Source: Xanthomonas vesicatoria ATCC 35937 (GTDB taxonomy: Bacteria > Pseudomonadota > Gammaproteobacteria > Xanthomonadales > Xanthomonadaceae). From it: DNA of 64,000 nucleotides. The stretch spans positions 128,559 through 192,558 of the forward strand of contig NZ_CP018726.1 in NCBI RefSeq assembly GCF_001908725.1. The letters are read 5' to 3'. Of this stretch, positions 40,619-49,159 are shown piece by piece (within the stretch, counting starts at the first letter, position 1; every line of letters begins with the position of its first letter). A program made the translations under genes and the position numbers. The notes beneath the pieces are model-generated. The model saw nothing but the letters and a program-made list of their open reading frames with translations, was not told the origin of the DNA and did no database searches.

Positions 40619-41086
40619 ATGACCGTCCCCTCCAGCAGGATCCAACGCGTACGCCGGGCCGGCAGCGAGCATCAGGTGGTAACGGTCCAAAGCCCAAAAC
40701 AGGCCAGTGCACGCTACTGCAAGCGCCCATGCCCTGATTGCCCGTGGCGCGTCGACGCGGTGGGCAAGTGGCCAGCAGAAGCATTTCGTGCATCTGCTGA
40801 GACGGCGTATGACATGGCCACGCACACGTTCGCGTGCCACTCTACCGGCGCCACCAACCCGCGGCTATGCGCAGGGTTCCTTCTGCGAGGCGCAGACCAT
40901 AATTTGAGCGTCCGCCTTGAGCGAATGCACGGTCGTGTGGGCCGCGATGTCGAAGACGGCGGGCAGATCCTTCACGCATCCTACGTCGCCATGGCCGTCG
41001 CCAATGGGGTACCAAGCAATGATCCAGCACTACAGGCATGCCGCGAAAGCTACTTCGAGGCACAGCAAGTTGATTCGGGTGAATAA
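40619..41086 (+). CDS. DUF6283-family protein, intact copy
   Basis: 155 residues. The family signature is visible: a Cys/His set CKRPCPDCPWRVDAVGKWPAEAF and THTFACHSTGATNPRLCAGFLLRGADHNLSVRL, likely a zinc-binding fold. DUF6283 proteins are found on plasmids, ICEs and phages; function unknown. Two damaged relatives lie at 51273-51733 and 52711-52903, so this family has been copied repeatedly in the element. It overlaps the next gene by one base (TAATG). Confidence 0.8.
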   Translation: MTVPSSRIQRVRRAGSEHQVVTVQSPKQASARYCKRPCPDCPWRVDAVGKWPAEAFRASAETAYDMATHTFACHSTGATNPRLCAGFLLRGADHNLSVRLERMHGRVGRDVEDGGQILHASYVAMAVANGVPSNDPALQACRESYFEAQQVDSGE

Positions 41087-42012
41087 TGACCACTGCTCCT
41101 GAGGGCTCTGATTTTCCTGTGAACCAACCGGTGCTCGGAAAGCTCACCGAACGCGCCCTAACCCGCTTCCAAAAGGCTATCGACCGACGCATCAAGCGTT
41201 ATCTCGACTTCGACAAGTTCCGCGATCATGCCGCAGCGCGACTCCACACGCTTGCCTCCGAGAACGAAGAAATAGCGTACTTCCTCTCCTATGGATTCTA
41301 CGTGCTCGAAGGCGGGAAGACAGCTGGCTGGGATGATAGTGTTGTTAAAGTCCAATTCGGCAGCCGCCCCTATCTCACTGCGTATGGTGAGCCTCAGTTG
41401 GTCTATGGCGAAATGTCAAAGAGCCTGCGTGTATTCACTGAGCAGGGCGCATCACTATTGTATCAACGTGGCGACGATGGCCATGTCATGTGTCTCCTCT
41501 ACCCTGCCTCATCGGAGCGAGAGCCAAAAACGGTTTCTATGGTGGTGCTCAAGGTCGTTAACGATCCTTCCAATCTTCTCAACGATCGACTGCTCCGTAG
41601 CCACCTGAAAACCCTTGCTGCCTACATGGCTGTGACCAGCTTAGATGGCTCTCCGACCATGCTGCAGAGGTGCCGGTACTGGTGGCTACACCTGACAAAG
41701 CAGCGCACGATCGGCGGCGTCGTACGACCACGTCAGATACAGGTGATTGCTGGCAAACTGCTGCTCTGGGTAGCAACCGTCGCCTTCAGCGGTATCGCTC
41801 TTTTTTTGATTCAGCGCAGGTGGCCTGAAAAGGATGCCGTCACCCCAGCCCTCCTGCAGGCCAGCCAGGCAGCGCAGCGCAAGAGTGAAGCGCAGCTCCG
41901 AGTGCTGGAACAGATCCGAGACACAATGGCGGCATCTGCTCCAACCCGTGCGACGCCATCGGCGCCAGTGAAAGTATCCTCCCCAGGCGCGCCAGCCGAG
42001 GATGGAAAATAA
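41086..42012 (+). CDS. Membrane-anchored hypothetical protein with C-terminal coil
   Basis: 308 residues from ATG 41086, sharing a base with the previous stop. Residues 1-220 form a soluble domain (RALTRFQKAIDRRIKRYLDFDKFRDHAA; AYFLSYGFYVLEGGKTAGWDDSVVKVQFG; VYGEMSKSLRVFTEQGASLLYQRGDDGHVMCLLYPA). A single transmembrane helix follows at about 224-243 (GKLLLWVATVAFSGIALFLI). A C-terminal coiled coil (LLQASQAAQRKSEAQLRVLEQIRDTM) and a Pro/Ser/Ala tail end it. This layout of sensor-like domain, one helix and coil is seen in some anti-phage effectors, but I recognise no family. Confidence 0.65.
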   Translation: MTTAPEGSDFPVNQPVLGKLTERALTRFQKAIDRRIKRYLDFDKFRDHAAARLHTLASENEEIAYFLSYGFYVLEGGKTAGWDDSVVKVQFGSRPYLTAYGEPQLVYGEMSKSLRVFTEQGASLLYQRGDDGHVMCLLYPASSEREPKTVSMVVLKVVNDPSNLLNDRLLRSHLKTLAAYMAVTSLDGSPTMLQRCRYWWLHLTKQRTIGGVVRPRQIQVIAGKLLLWVATVAFSGIALFLIQRRWPEKDAVTPALLQASQAAQRKSEAQLRVLEQIRDTMAASAPTRATPSAPVKVSSPGAPAEDGK

Positions 42013-42276
42013 ATGCTTCGCATACCCTACCCCGTTCCTGAGGAAAAGCGCGACGACGCGCTACAGGCATTGGCCGCTGGCCAACCGGTGAGCATTGGCC
42101 AGGCATCCCTGCATCCAGACCCTGCGGAGGAAGTGATCTGGGGAGTGGATCCCTACGGCATGGACTGCCTCCTCTCCGCCGGTGGAAGCGGAAGATCGAG
42201 TTGCGAACTTGCAATCACCTGGGCGGAGAGTGTGCACGCGGGTACGCACCGTGCCGAACTAACTTATGACTTCTAA
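42013..42276 (+). CDS. Small hypothetical protein
   Basis: 87 residues. The stop of the previous gene is directly followed by this ATG, and its 3' end overlaps the recombinase gene by 11 bases. The sequence (VPEEKRDDALQALAAGQPVSIG, EEVIWGVDPYGMDCLLSAGGSGRSSCEL) suggests a small alpha/beta protein. Such a tiny coupled gene before a recombinase could be an accessory factor; no motif proves it. Confidence 0.55.
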   Translation: MLRIPYPVPEEKRDDALQALAAGQPVSIGQASLHPDPAEEVIWGVDPYGMDCLLSAGGSGRSSCELAITWAESVHAGTHRAELTYDF

Positions 42277-43513
42277 GCAAGACACATCAGGGCGACCAGC
42301 AGCAGCAGTTGAGGGGCGGCGTAAGCGCACATATGCAAAGTCCCCCTTCATGACGCCAGGTGAAGGGGTCCCAGTTGCACCAGCTGTCCAGACGGCCCTC
42401 GAAGCATTGCCGGCGCCGCACCATGGAAAGCTGGAGCTTGTCGACCTGCCTGTACAGGTTCCCGGCGTTCGGTTCGAGCTCACCATCAAGCAGCTCGCGC
42501 AGGCTCAGGCCATCTTTCGAGACCTGTTCACACACGAAATCCAGCCGTACGCGGACAACAGCCGCAAGTCTATCCGCACCGATTGGCGGCACTGGATCGC
42601 CTTCTGTGCTGAACGTGATCGCGTGTGCATGCCAGTTCAACTCGATGACCTCATTGAGTTTTTGAACAGTCTGATTGCAGCAGGCTACAAGCGCTCAACG
42701 CTGGAGCATTTGCTCTTCACCCTCAAGCTTGCCAGTCGCTTGTGGAGCTGCACCTGCGCGACCGATACACTTCAATTCCGGTGGTATTGGCGACAACAAT
42801 GCCGCGAGCAGCTCACTGCGCGGAAGCACCAGGCACCGGCTCTGAATATTGAGACCGTCGACGATGTCGTCGAAGCTCCGAACAGTGCGTCAGGACTTGC
42901 CGGGCTGCTCGAGCTTCGCGACATGGTCTATGTGGCGGTGTCCTACGATCTACTAGGACGCGCCTCAGAGATGGTGCGGTTGCGGTGGAGCGATGTTCAC
43001 TTCGGCGCTGACGTGGAGGGCGGAGCGACATGCACCATCTTACGTTCAAAAACGGACCAGCAAGGCGCCGGCGTCACGCTTTACCTAACGCCGCGTTCGG
43101 CCCAACTATTGCTCACGTGGCAAACGCAACGTTTGATCGCTGAGAAATATCTCTGGCCAGCTGCGCGTCGTGAGTACTTAAACAACCCCTACATCTTTCA
43201 TCGGCTACCTCGACATAGGCTTTTCGAGCCGGCTCCGGCTGCAGACGCCAAGCGGTTGCGCTGGGATACGCATTTATGTGTGCGTGAAGCTGATCGAATC
43301 ATCAAGCGAGCTACCGGTGAACAGTTATCTGCTCATTCTGCGCGCGTCGGCGCTGCGCAGGACATGACGCGCGCCGGTATGGACCTAGCAGCCATCATGC
43401 AGGCTGGTCGGTGGAAGACGCCAACGATGCCTGCTCGCTATGCAGAGAACGAGCTGGCTACACGGGCCGGTAAAAACCGGCAGAAGGCACTGGCAAAGCT
43501 ACGGAGCAGCTGA
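42266..43513 (+). CDS. Tyrosine recombinase, complete
   Basis: 415 residues. A core-binding domain at about 75-180 (RDLFTHEIQPYADNSRKSIRTDWRHWIAFC) precedes the catalytic domain. Catalytic residues: Arg in LLGRASEMVRLRWSDV, Lys in LRSKTDQQG, H-x-x-R in SAHSARVGAAQDM, the later His/Trp position in AGRWKTPTM and Tyr in PARYAENE. It is distinct from the truncated integrase at 1-839. It is translationally coupled to unknown genes on both sides, unlike a usual stand-alone integrase, which suggests that it serves the module it sits in. Confidence 0.88.
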   Translation: MTSKQDTSGRPAAAVEGRRKRTYAKSPFMTPGEGVPVAPAVQTALEALPAPHHGKLELVDLPVQVPGVRFELTIKQLAQAQAIFRDLFTHEIQPYADNSRKSIRTDWRHWIAFCAERDRVCMPVQLDDLIEFLNSLIAAGYKRSTLEHLLFTLKLASRLWSCTCATDTLQFRWYWRQQCREQLTARKHQAPALNIETVDDVVEAPNSASGLAGLLELRDMVYVAVSYDLLGRASEMVRLRWSDVHFGADVEGGATCTILRSKTDQQGAGVTLYLTPRSAQLLLTWQTQRLIAEKYLWPAARREYLNNPYIFHRLPRHRLFEPAPAADAKRLRWDTHLCVREADRIIKRATGEQLSAHSARVGAAQDMTRAGMDLAAIMQAGRWKTPTMPARYAENELATRAGKNRQKALAKLRSS

Positions 43514-43580
43514 CCACCACATCCTGCACGTGCGGCTGTCAAGATATGCACATCGCTGCAACACATTTTAAGGAGCAAAG

Positions 43581-43982
43581 ATGCTGACCAACGAAGGCAC
43601 ACATCAGCTAGCCGAGAAGTCGGGGCTCTTCGACGCCCGTACCGCGCTCAACACGCTCACCCGGCTTGAGCACAATGGACTCCCGGTCCTTGCGAGCTAC
43701 GACCTCACGACTACAACGTTGCGAGTGACCTGGAACGTACCTGCACAGTGCCTGATACAGGTTCCCGAGCCCATGGTAGATGAGACCTTGGCCGCGCTTC
43801 GATATCTGAGCGGCATAGCACTCCGTCGGACATTTGCGAAAGGGATCTCGAGATCGACCGTCCTTGTTGCCAGCTGGCAATTGACGGATGCGGACGAGGA
43901 CGAGGACGACGACTCTGAGCAAGAAATCAGCCACACCCAAGCAACGTTGCACCTGGCACTTCCTTTCAGTTCCCAGTTTTGA
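43581..43982 (+). CDS. Hypothetical acidic protein
   Basis: 133 residues, ATG 43581 with a strong ribosome site (TAAGGAGCAAAG). A beta-rich core (VLASYDLTTTTLRVTWNVPAQCLIQVPEP) is followed by STVLVASWQLTDADEDEDDDSEQE, a run of acidic residues, and a strand (ATLHLALPFSSQF). Acidic tails of this sort occur in DNA mimics and antitoxins, but there is no further support. It follows the recombinase after 67 bases and precedes the possible nucleotidyltransferase. Confidence 0.6.
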   Translation: MLTNEGTHQLAEKSGLFDARTALNTLTRLEHNGLPVLASYDLTTTTLRVTWNVPAQCLIQVPEPMVDETLAALRYLSGIALRRTFAKGISRSTVLVASWQLTDADEDEDDDSEQEISHTQATLHLALPFSSQF

Positions 43983-44026
43983 GCACACGGGGACTCATCG
44001 GCGCCACGCGAAAAAGGAACATGCGG

Positions 44027-45070
44027 ATGGGCGGAAATGCATTGAAGGCGGTGGCAACTCACCTATTACCGGCCGCGAGCTACCTTCAGCTGGCCGCGCA
44101 GGTCATGGACACGCTGCAAAGCGAAAGCGGCCTCCGCGTTGAGCTCGTGCGCAACTTTGGCACCAAGGCCGATTTCGGTGATATGTGTGTGATAGCCGAT
44201 CGCAGCACGCTGCCGGCAGACGTTCCAGCGCTGATGAGTTACTTATTCAACCCACACGAGGTGGTGAGCAACGGAAATGTCATCAGCTTCGATGTAGCCG
44301 CGTTCCAGGTCGATCTAGTCTGTGTGCCCGCCAGCGAATACGACACCGCCCGCGACTACTTTGCGTTCAACGATCTGGGCAATCTAATGGGCCGTACGGC
44401 TCAAAGAATGGGATTCACGTATGGCCAAAACGGGCTGCGCTACAAGGTCCTGGACGGCGACTACCTGGTGGACGATCTTACAATCACAAACGAGATGCCA
44501 GCAGCTTTCGCGTTTCTCGGCTATGACTATGGCCGCTTCGATCAAGGCTTCCACACCCTGGAAGAGGTATTTGCCTTCGCTGCCAGCTCTACCCACTTCA
44601 ATCCGGCCGCCTATCCACTGGAGTCACGTGGGCACCGCGACCGCGTTCGTGACCAGAAGCTGCAGAACTATCGCCTATTTCTTGAATGGCTGCAGACGGC
44701 TGGTGTAGCCGCAGGAGCATCAGCAGACCTCCAGCGCGCACACCACTTACAGCGAGCACTGAAACAATTTCCTGCTTTCGCGGAGGCACTTTCGCAATCC
44801 CAGGAAGCACTTGCTGGAGCACGCCGCCGCAAGCAGCTGTTCAATAGCCGGATTGTGTCGGAGCTCACAGGCCTCGAAGGCCGTGAGCTCGGGCATCTCA
44901 TGCGTGAGGTTCATGACGCGTATCCGGGTGGCCGTGCTGCATTTGTTACTTGGCTTGATCAGCTGGAAGATCACAAGCTGGCGCCGCTGCATGCATATAT
45001 AAGAGAGGTGGCTGCAGATCTCATAACGAGCGCCAAAAACGCAGTAGATGAGTCAACGATTGCTAAATAG
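44027..45070 (+). CDS. Putative nucleotidyltransferase-like protein
   Basis: 347 residues from ATG 44027 (MGGNALKAVATHLLP), eight bases after AAGGA; ATG 44021 is possible, and the TTG at 43979 is unlikely. Start MGG-ALK and the segment RNFGTKADFGDMCVIADRS recall polymerase-beta-fold proteins in which a G-D/DFGD stretch holds catalytic acids, although the second acidic residue is not clear. Other recognisable parts are SFDVAAFQVDLVCVPASEYDTARDYFAFNDLGN and a helical C terminus. Last gene of the operon, 33 bases before a strong hairpin. The assignment is tentative. Confidence 0.5.
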   Translation: MGGNALKAVATHLLPAASYLQLAAQVMDTLQSESGLRVELVRNFGTKADFGDMCVIADRSTLPADVPALMSYLFNPHEVVSNGNVISFDVAAFQVDLVCVPASEYDTARDYFAFNDLGNLMGRTAQRMGFTYGQNGLRYKVLDGDYLVDDLTITNEMPAAFAFLGYDYGRFDQGFHTLEEVFAFAASSTHFNPAAYPLESRGHRDRVRDQKLQNYRLFLEWLQTAGVAAGASADLQRAHHLQRALKQFPAFAEALSQSQEALAGARRRKQLFNSRIVSELTGLEGRELGHLMREVHDAYPGGRAAFVTWLDQLEDHKLAPLHAYIREVAADLITSAKNAVDESTIAK

Positions 45071-45103
45071 CACCCCACCCCGGAAATTCGATCGCAGAAA
45101 CAC

Positions 45104-45128
45104 AGACGGCCGCATAACGCGGCCGTCT
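45104..45128. terminator. Strong hairpin closing the unknown operon
   Basis: AGACGGCCGC (45104-45113), a five-base loop, then GCGGCCGTCT (45119-45128): ten perfect pairs between convergent genes. The flanks are A-rich on the right and contain TTT on the left strand, so it could serve both directions. Confidence 0.65.
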
Positions 45129-45273
45129 GGCAAAAATAACAAGCATTGCATTCTTCTGCACGGCCTTCATAGCCGCCTTATGGACAGGCTTGGCTTAAAA
45201 CGCTAGCCAAGACCTGAAGATCGCGCAAGTATTGTGGCTTAAAAGCGCGACCCGTCACTTCGATCAAAAAGCA

Positions 45274-45663
45274 CTATAAAGTGCCACATCCGAAAGGGCA
45301 ACAATCAAGCGTAATGCCGTGGATACAGCAGCGGTTTGCGAGATTAATAGCATCATCTTCGTTGCGCACTTCAAGTGTTTCGTATCCCTTATCAGCAGCA
45401 ATCGCAATGGCACGTAAACGTTGATGCTCAGGCAACATTGAAACACGACGGTCAATAGCGGAACTGAATAGTTTTACAAGATAAGACCAAGATAGTCCGC
45501 AGCCTCGGTGAGCAATGTTCCATTCCTGCTGGCAAATTTGAAACCAAGCGTCTTCATCAAGCGGACCAAGTAACTCGGCTTTGCAATCGTAAGCATGCTT
45601 ATGAATGCCAGCAATGACGGCATCGAAACCTGCATCGATACGAGAGAAATTAACGGTAAACAT
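45274..45663 (-). CDS. Hypothetical protein with Cys-rich C terminus
   Basis: 129 residues from ATG 45663, nine bases after GGAG; the longer frame from 45795 is not needed. The sequence begins MFTVNFSRIDAGFDAVIAG, contains the aromatic/acidic segment ELLGPLDEDAWFQICQQEW, and ends in a Cys-rich stretch (ANRCCIHGITLDCCPFGCGTL) with five Cys, which may bind a metal. No signal peptide. It is convergent with the operon ending at 45070. Family not recognised. Confidence 0.6.
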   Translation of the reverse strand: MFTVNFSRIDAGFDAVIAGIHKHAYDCKAELLGPLDEDAWFQICQQEWNIAHRGCGLSWSYLVKLFSSAIDRRVSMLPEHQRLRAIAIAADKGYETLEVRNEDDAINLANRCCIHGITLDCCPFGCGTL

Positions 45664-46149
45664 TTGGTTAGCTCCAAGCAGAGTGAGCAAACCAACTGCG
45701 CCCCAACAGGCGAAGTCGAGTTCGCCCGATGGGATGAAAAGTAGTTTTAAAGTATGTAGCGTTGAGGTGGCACCGGCCACAGCGGAGATGCGCAAGCGCG
45801 TTCTCCACGCAGATTAGACCTCCGACAGCAGGGGCGTCAAGGGTCCACAGAGAACAGGTCTTGAAGAAGGGTCGAAGCAAGATTTCGACGCCCAGGCACC
45901 CTGGGCAGAACCTCCCAGGGGATATCGGAGGAGTGCAACGGATACAAACGATTAATTCTAGTTCCTGTGTGGTCTCAAGTCGGCTGTATGTAATAGAAGC
46001 AGCTTGCGCCGGCCACATGTGATACATGTCTCATAACGACTTCGTCCAACGAAAAACAAATTTTCGCGGAGTGGTGCTCAAGATCGCGTACCGTCGCAGC
46101 TGCCTGAACCGCAGGCGAGCGCCCTCATACGAGGGGAAGGGTTAGAGAA
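45664..46149. other. Non-coding gap with small hairpins
   Basis: No convincing gene. Two short hairpins precede the 46150 gene: GCCTG-N5-CAGGC and CCCTC-ATAC-GAGGG within about 46102-46135. Open frames on both strands here lack ribosome sites and known motifs. Confidence 0.5.
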
Positions 46150-46563
46150 ATGCGTTACTTCAAACCTGCAGCGAAAGTTGTTATCAGTATCATCGCACTG
46201 ACTCTTATGCAGAACACGTCAGCATGCTGCCCAGATGTCGGTCACAGTCCCAACACAGCAGCAACTGGGCTTGGAACAAGCCGTCCCGCGGCTGCCGATC
46301 TTTCAGCAGTGGGCAGCGTGAAGGTATATGCCTTCGAGCGTGATGGAATCCGCTACTTGCAAGTCAACGGCCCGACAGGAATCGTACGAACCGCAATCGG
46401 TTGGATCGATAGCGTTGTTTGGGTGATGCCGATTGGGGTGGATGCTGACCGCACCAAAATATTAGCACCGGGCACCATGCCTACAGGTCTTATCGTATAC
46501 CAGGGGGAAAGAATGACGGTTTTTCTATTGCCCGATAACAACTGGGTCGTCGTACCGAAATAG
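46150..46563 (+). CDS. Exported hypothetical protein
   Basis: 137 residues with an N-terminal signal (VVISIIALTLMQNTSACC), possibly a lipoprotein. The body is a small beta-rich domain: SVKVYAFERDGIRYLQVNGPTGIVRTAIG, IDSVVWVMPIGVDADR, LIVYQGERMTVFLLPDNNWVVV. This resembles short surface or periplasmic proteins encoded in xanthomonads. Its last 39 bases overlap the opposite-strand MASE1 gene. No known function. Confidence 0.65.
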   Translation: MRYFKPAAKVVISIIALTLMQNTSACCPDVGHSPNTAATGLGTSRPAAADLSAVGSVKVYAFERDGIRYLQVNGPTGIVRTAIGWIDSVVWVMPIGVDADRTKILAPGTMPTGLIVYQGERMTVFLLPDNNWVVVPK

Positions 46564-48060
46564 TAATTTAGAGCCTAGAGGTTCGGTTAAATAGAAGCTG
46601 ATCTTCGTATGGTGGTGTTTTAAAGCACCACCATACGTCTTGATTCGTCTGGACAGAACGGACGCATTCTCGTAAGTCACTCGGTCAACTGGAGTGCACT
46701 GAGCATGTTCAACAACTACTACTACAGCTACGCCTTGAATGCCACGCGTCTTGCCAACACGTGCTTTGATAATAAATCGCCCACCATGCAGTAGCGAGCT
46801 GACAGCTGCCAGTGTGCATCTATAGACAGCGAGCTGGAGCCCAACTGAAAGCACCCTGGGGTCGCCACGGAGCATGGAGCTACTTACCTCGGTGTGACTC
46901 ACACGTGCGAAGCTTGCAGAACAGAAAACATGATAGAGACCGTGTGTCTCAATTTCCAAAGGATACAATGAGTTGATGTACTCGTGAAGCATTCTTGATT
47001 GAATTGAGCCAGTTCGAATCATGCGCATAGCGGCTTCATTCTGGCCGCGTGACTTTAGGTGCGATTCTATGTCCCGGCGCAACATGTTCACATGGACTTG
47101 GACATCCACAAACCCAATCACGTGCTCACGCAACTCCTTTTCTGCCCACATGTAACTCAATCTTGCATTCTGTTGAGCCTGTTGTTCACCCCTCAAACGG
47201 ATTCGTGTCTCTGTCAAGACACTAGAAATGCGGGTGCCAAGTAGAAATATGCCTGTGGCGATTGTTGCGAGCATTGTCTGAACAACAAATCCAGTTGCGT
47301 CATATGCTCCGAAAACACCGGTGTTCCTCAACGAAAATCCCAAAGCAGCATTGGAAATGACCAATCCGATTGATGCTCCCCTCCAGCCATGCAGCCAAGT
47401 CAGAAGAATGGCAGGTACGATCAAAAGAGACATCATCCCAAATCTAACTAGCTGACTCTCAGGCAACGTCGCTAGCGCGAATAGAAAGGCCGTCGCGAAA
47501 AGAGCCAAAGCGCTGTGTGTAGTAAGGCGGCCAGGTGTCTCCGCATCTTCCCTTCGTAACCAAAGCAGTACTGGGAGGACAATCATCAGCATGCCCAGGT
47601 AGTCGCCTACGACGAAACGGACAAGTTTAATCCCTCCTATTGCCGTTGAAGGACCATCGAGCAGTATATTGACGGACTGCGTGCATAGCGCCCCCCATAG
47701 TGCCGCTACTAAGAGTAGCGGGATAAGTAAAGCCTCATTGCTGTGTACTTCACGTAACTTGTGGCGAATTGCGATGGGCACCAGCGAAATGGCCGGGCCC
47801 AGGATGCACGAACTGCCATATGCCCATGCAGGATTGACACCCATCCCGGCAATTGCTGGAACCCTAAGCATAAGCAGTGCACAAACGTCGCCAAGCAACA
47901 CCCACGGGACCAAGCGATACGGAACAAAAAGAAGAGACGCAATCCGCAGTCCAGCTGGCAAATACCATTGGTCGAGAGAACAGTGCCAAGTTAGCTGAAA
48001 CGCTAGACAGTAAGCAGTGGCCGTCAAAAGGCCTCGCGTTGCGTACCTCATCCCTTCCAT
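46525..48060 (-). CDS. MASE1 membrane sensor with degenerate kinase-like output
   Basis: 511 residues. The first 290 contain eight or so membrane helices with MASE1 features (LDQWYLPAGLRIASLLFVPYRLVPWVLLGDV, GPAISLVPIAI, GDYLGMLMIVLPVLLW), a sensory domain usually tied to kinases or diguanylate cyclases. A coiled segment follows, then about 150 residues resembling a histidine-kinase ATPase fold (LSVGLQLAVYRCTLAAVSSLL; ASVLSRRIKTYGGALKHHH). No phosphoacceptor His box and no intact N or G boxes are visible. It may sense a signal without kinase activity. ATG 48051 is an alternative start. The gene is lower in GC than its neighbours. Confidence 0.75.
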   Translation of the reverse strand: MEGMRYATRGLLTATAYCLAFQLTWHCSLDQWYLPAGLRIASLLFVPYRLVPWVLLGDVCALLMLRVPAIAGMGVNPAWAYGSSCILGPAISLVPIAIRHKLREVHSNEALLIPLLLVAALWGALCTQSVNILLDGPSTAIGGIKLVRFVVGDYLGMLMIVLPVLLWLRREDAETPGRLTTHSALALFATAFLFALATLPESQLVRFGMMSLLIVPAILLTWLHGWRGASIGLVISNAALGFSLRNTGVFGAYDATGFVVQTMLATIATGIFLLGTRISSVLTETRIRLRGEQQAQQNARLSYMWAEKELREHVIGFVDVQVHVNMLRRDIESHLKSRGQNEAAMRMIRTGSIQSRMLHEYINSLYPLEIETHGLYHVFCSASFARVSHTEVSSSMLRGDPRVLSVGLQLAVYRCTLAAVSSLLHGGRFIIKARVGKTRGIQGVAVVVVVEHAQCTPVDRVTYENASVLSRRIKTYGGALKHHHTKISFYLTEPLGSKLLFRYDDPVVIGQ

Positions 48061-48385
48061 GGGTTACCCGAAGTTCTGATGACGTCAGAGCATACCTTAG
48101 TGAGCACAGGAATTGTCCGTGTTGAGATAGTCACACGAGCGCAACGAATGCTAGTCTCGTAGTGTGGGACGCAGTGCTCAATCCTGAAGCAGACGTTCAT
48201 GGCCATTTCTGATGTGCTGGTAAGGCTTTCCCTGACAGACCTGCCCCAAAAGTTGTGAGATATTCACACTGTCTCGGAAGCTCGGTACCTGCGCTTGCGC
48301 CGCTTCAGTTACAAAGGACCTCAGCCTTAAGCAAGCTGTAAGCTACGCCGAGACGCTTTCCACAGTCACTGCGCTTATATCTCGA
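48061..48385. other. Divergent promoter region, 325 bases
   Basis: Lies between the MASE1 gene and the DUF6602 gene. No gene or clear operator is visible; start regions of both genes are AT-richer than the window average. Confidence 0.45.
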
Positions 48386-49159
48386 TTGCCCTTCAATAGC
48401 TTTAATGCGGAGAAAGCCGTGTTTGAGGAAATCTTCAATGCGAGAGTGCGAGAACTTTGGCACCTCTATGGCGCTACGGGCCCACTCAATCATCCAGGTG
48501 AAAAAGGAGCATTCCGCGAAGCGTTTTTGAGACAGCTGCTAGAATCGGTGCTCCCTTTGCAATACGGAATTGGAAGCGGCGTTATTGTTGACGGATTCGG
48601 AAAGCAAAGTCCACAAGTAGATCTGCTGATCTATGACCGTCGGAATTTTCCACCATTTTATGAATCTGGTGGCCATGGCATCTATCCGTTTGACTCCGTA
48701 CTAAGGGTCATCGAAGTAAAAAGTTTACTAGATAAACAGGGTCTGGAGCAGTTCGCAAAACTCGCTAGGTCGATACATCCGACCAATCCGGAAGGACTCA
48801 AGATGAAGGGGTACGGTAATCTAGAGAATGGCAGATCGTATTACGCATTCCCAGCTCTTTTCGCTTATGCAACTCGTATTTCTCATTTCAAAACGGATTG
48901 GGAGAATATTTCAGATCTGCAGGGCATGGCAAACACAGTCTGTGTCGCCCATAGTGGCGTAATCACAAGGTCGTATGAAGGGGATGCTTACGTGACCTCT
49001 CTATTCACCGACGAGCGTCACTTTGAGAATAATATTCGAAACTTCTTAATAAGTCTTTTGGATGGTATAGAAGGGACGGCAAATTCGCGTCAAGCCCTCA
49101 AAGTTAGCGACTGGTTATCAAACAAAACGACGGACCTTGCTTCTTTGCACATCAAATAA
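48386..49159 (+). CDS. DUF6602-domain protein, putative nuclease
   Basis: 257 residues from TTG 48386, the first usable start in frame; the true start is uncertain. The core reads YGIGSGVIVDGFGKQSPQVDLLIYDRRNFPPFYE, then SVLRVIEVKSLLDKQGLEQF. The combination D-LLIYD ... VIEVKS is a PD-(D/E)xK-like nuclease pattern, as in DUF6602 proteins. It lacks known DNA-binding parts. It stands alone in low-GC DNA, an arrangement common for defence or restriction-like genes. Activity is inferred from the motif only. Confidence 0.72.
   Translation: MPFNSFNAEKAVFEEIFNARVRELWHLYGATGPLNHPGEKGAFREAFLRQLLESVLPLQYGIGSGVIVDGFGKQSPQVDLLIYDRRNFPPFYESGGHGIYPFDSVLRVIEVKSLLDKQGLEQFAKLARSIHPTNPEGLKMKGYGNLENGRSYYAFPALFAYATRISHFKTDWENISDLQGMANTVCVAHSGVITRSYEGDAYVTSLFTDERHFENNIRNFLISLLDGIEGTANSRQALKVSDWLSNKTTDLASLHIK

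Noticed and set aside
45668..46027. 119-residue minus-strand open frame in the 45.7-46.0 kb gap
   Set aside because: No ribosome site, no domain and irregular composition; the downstream gene has its own good start at 45663.
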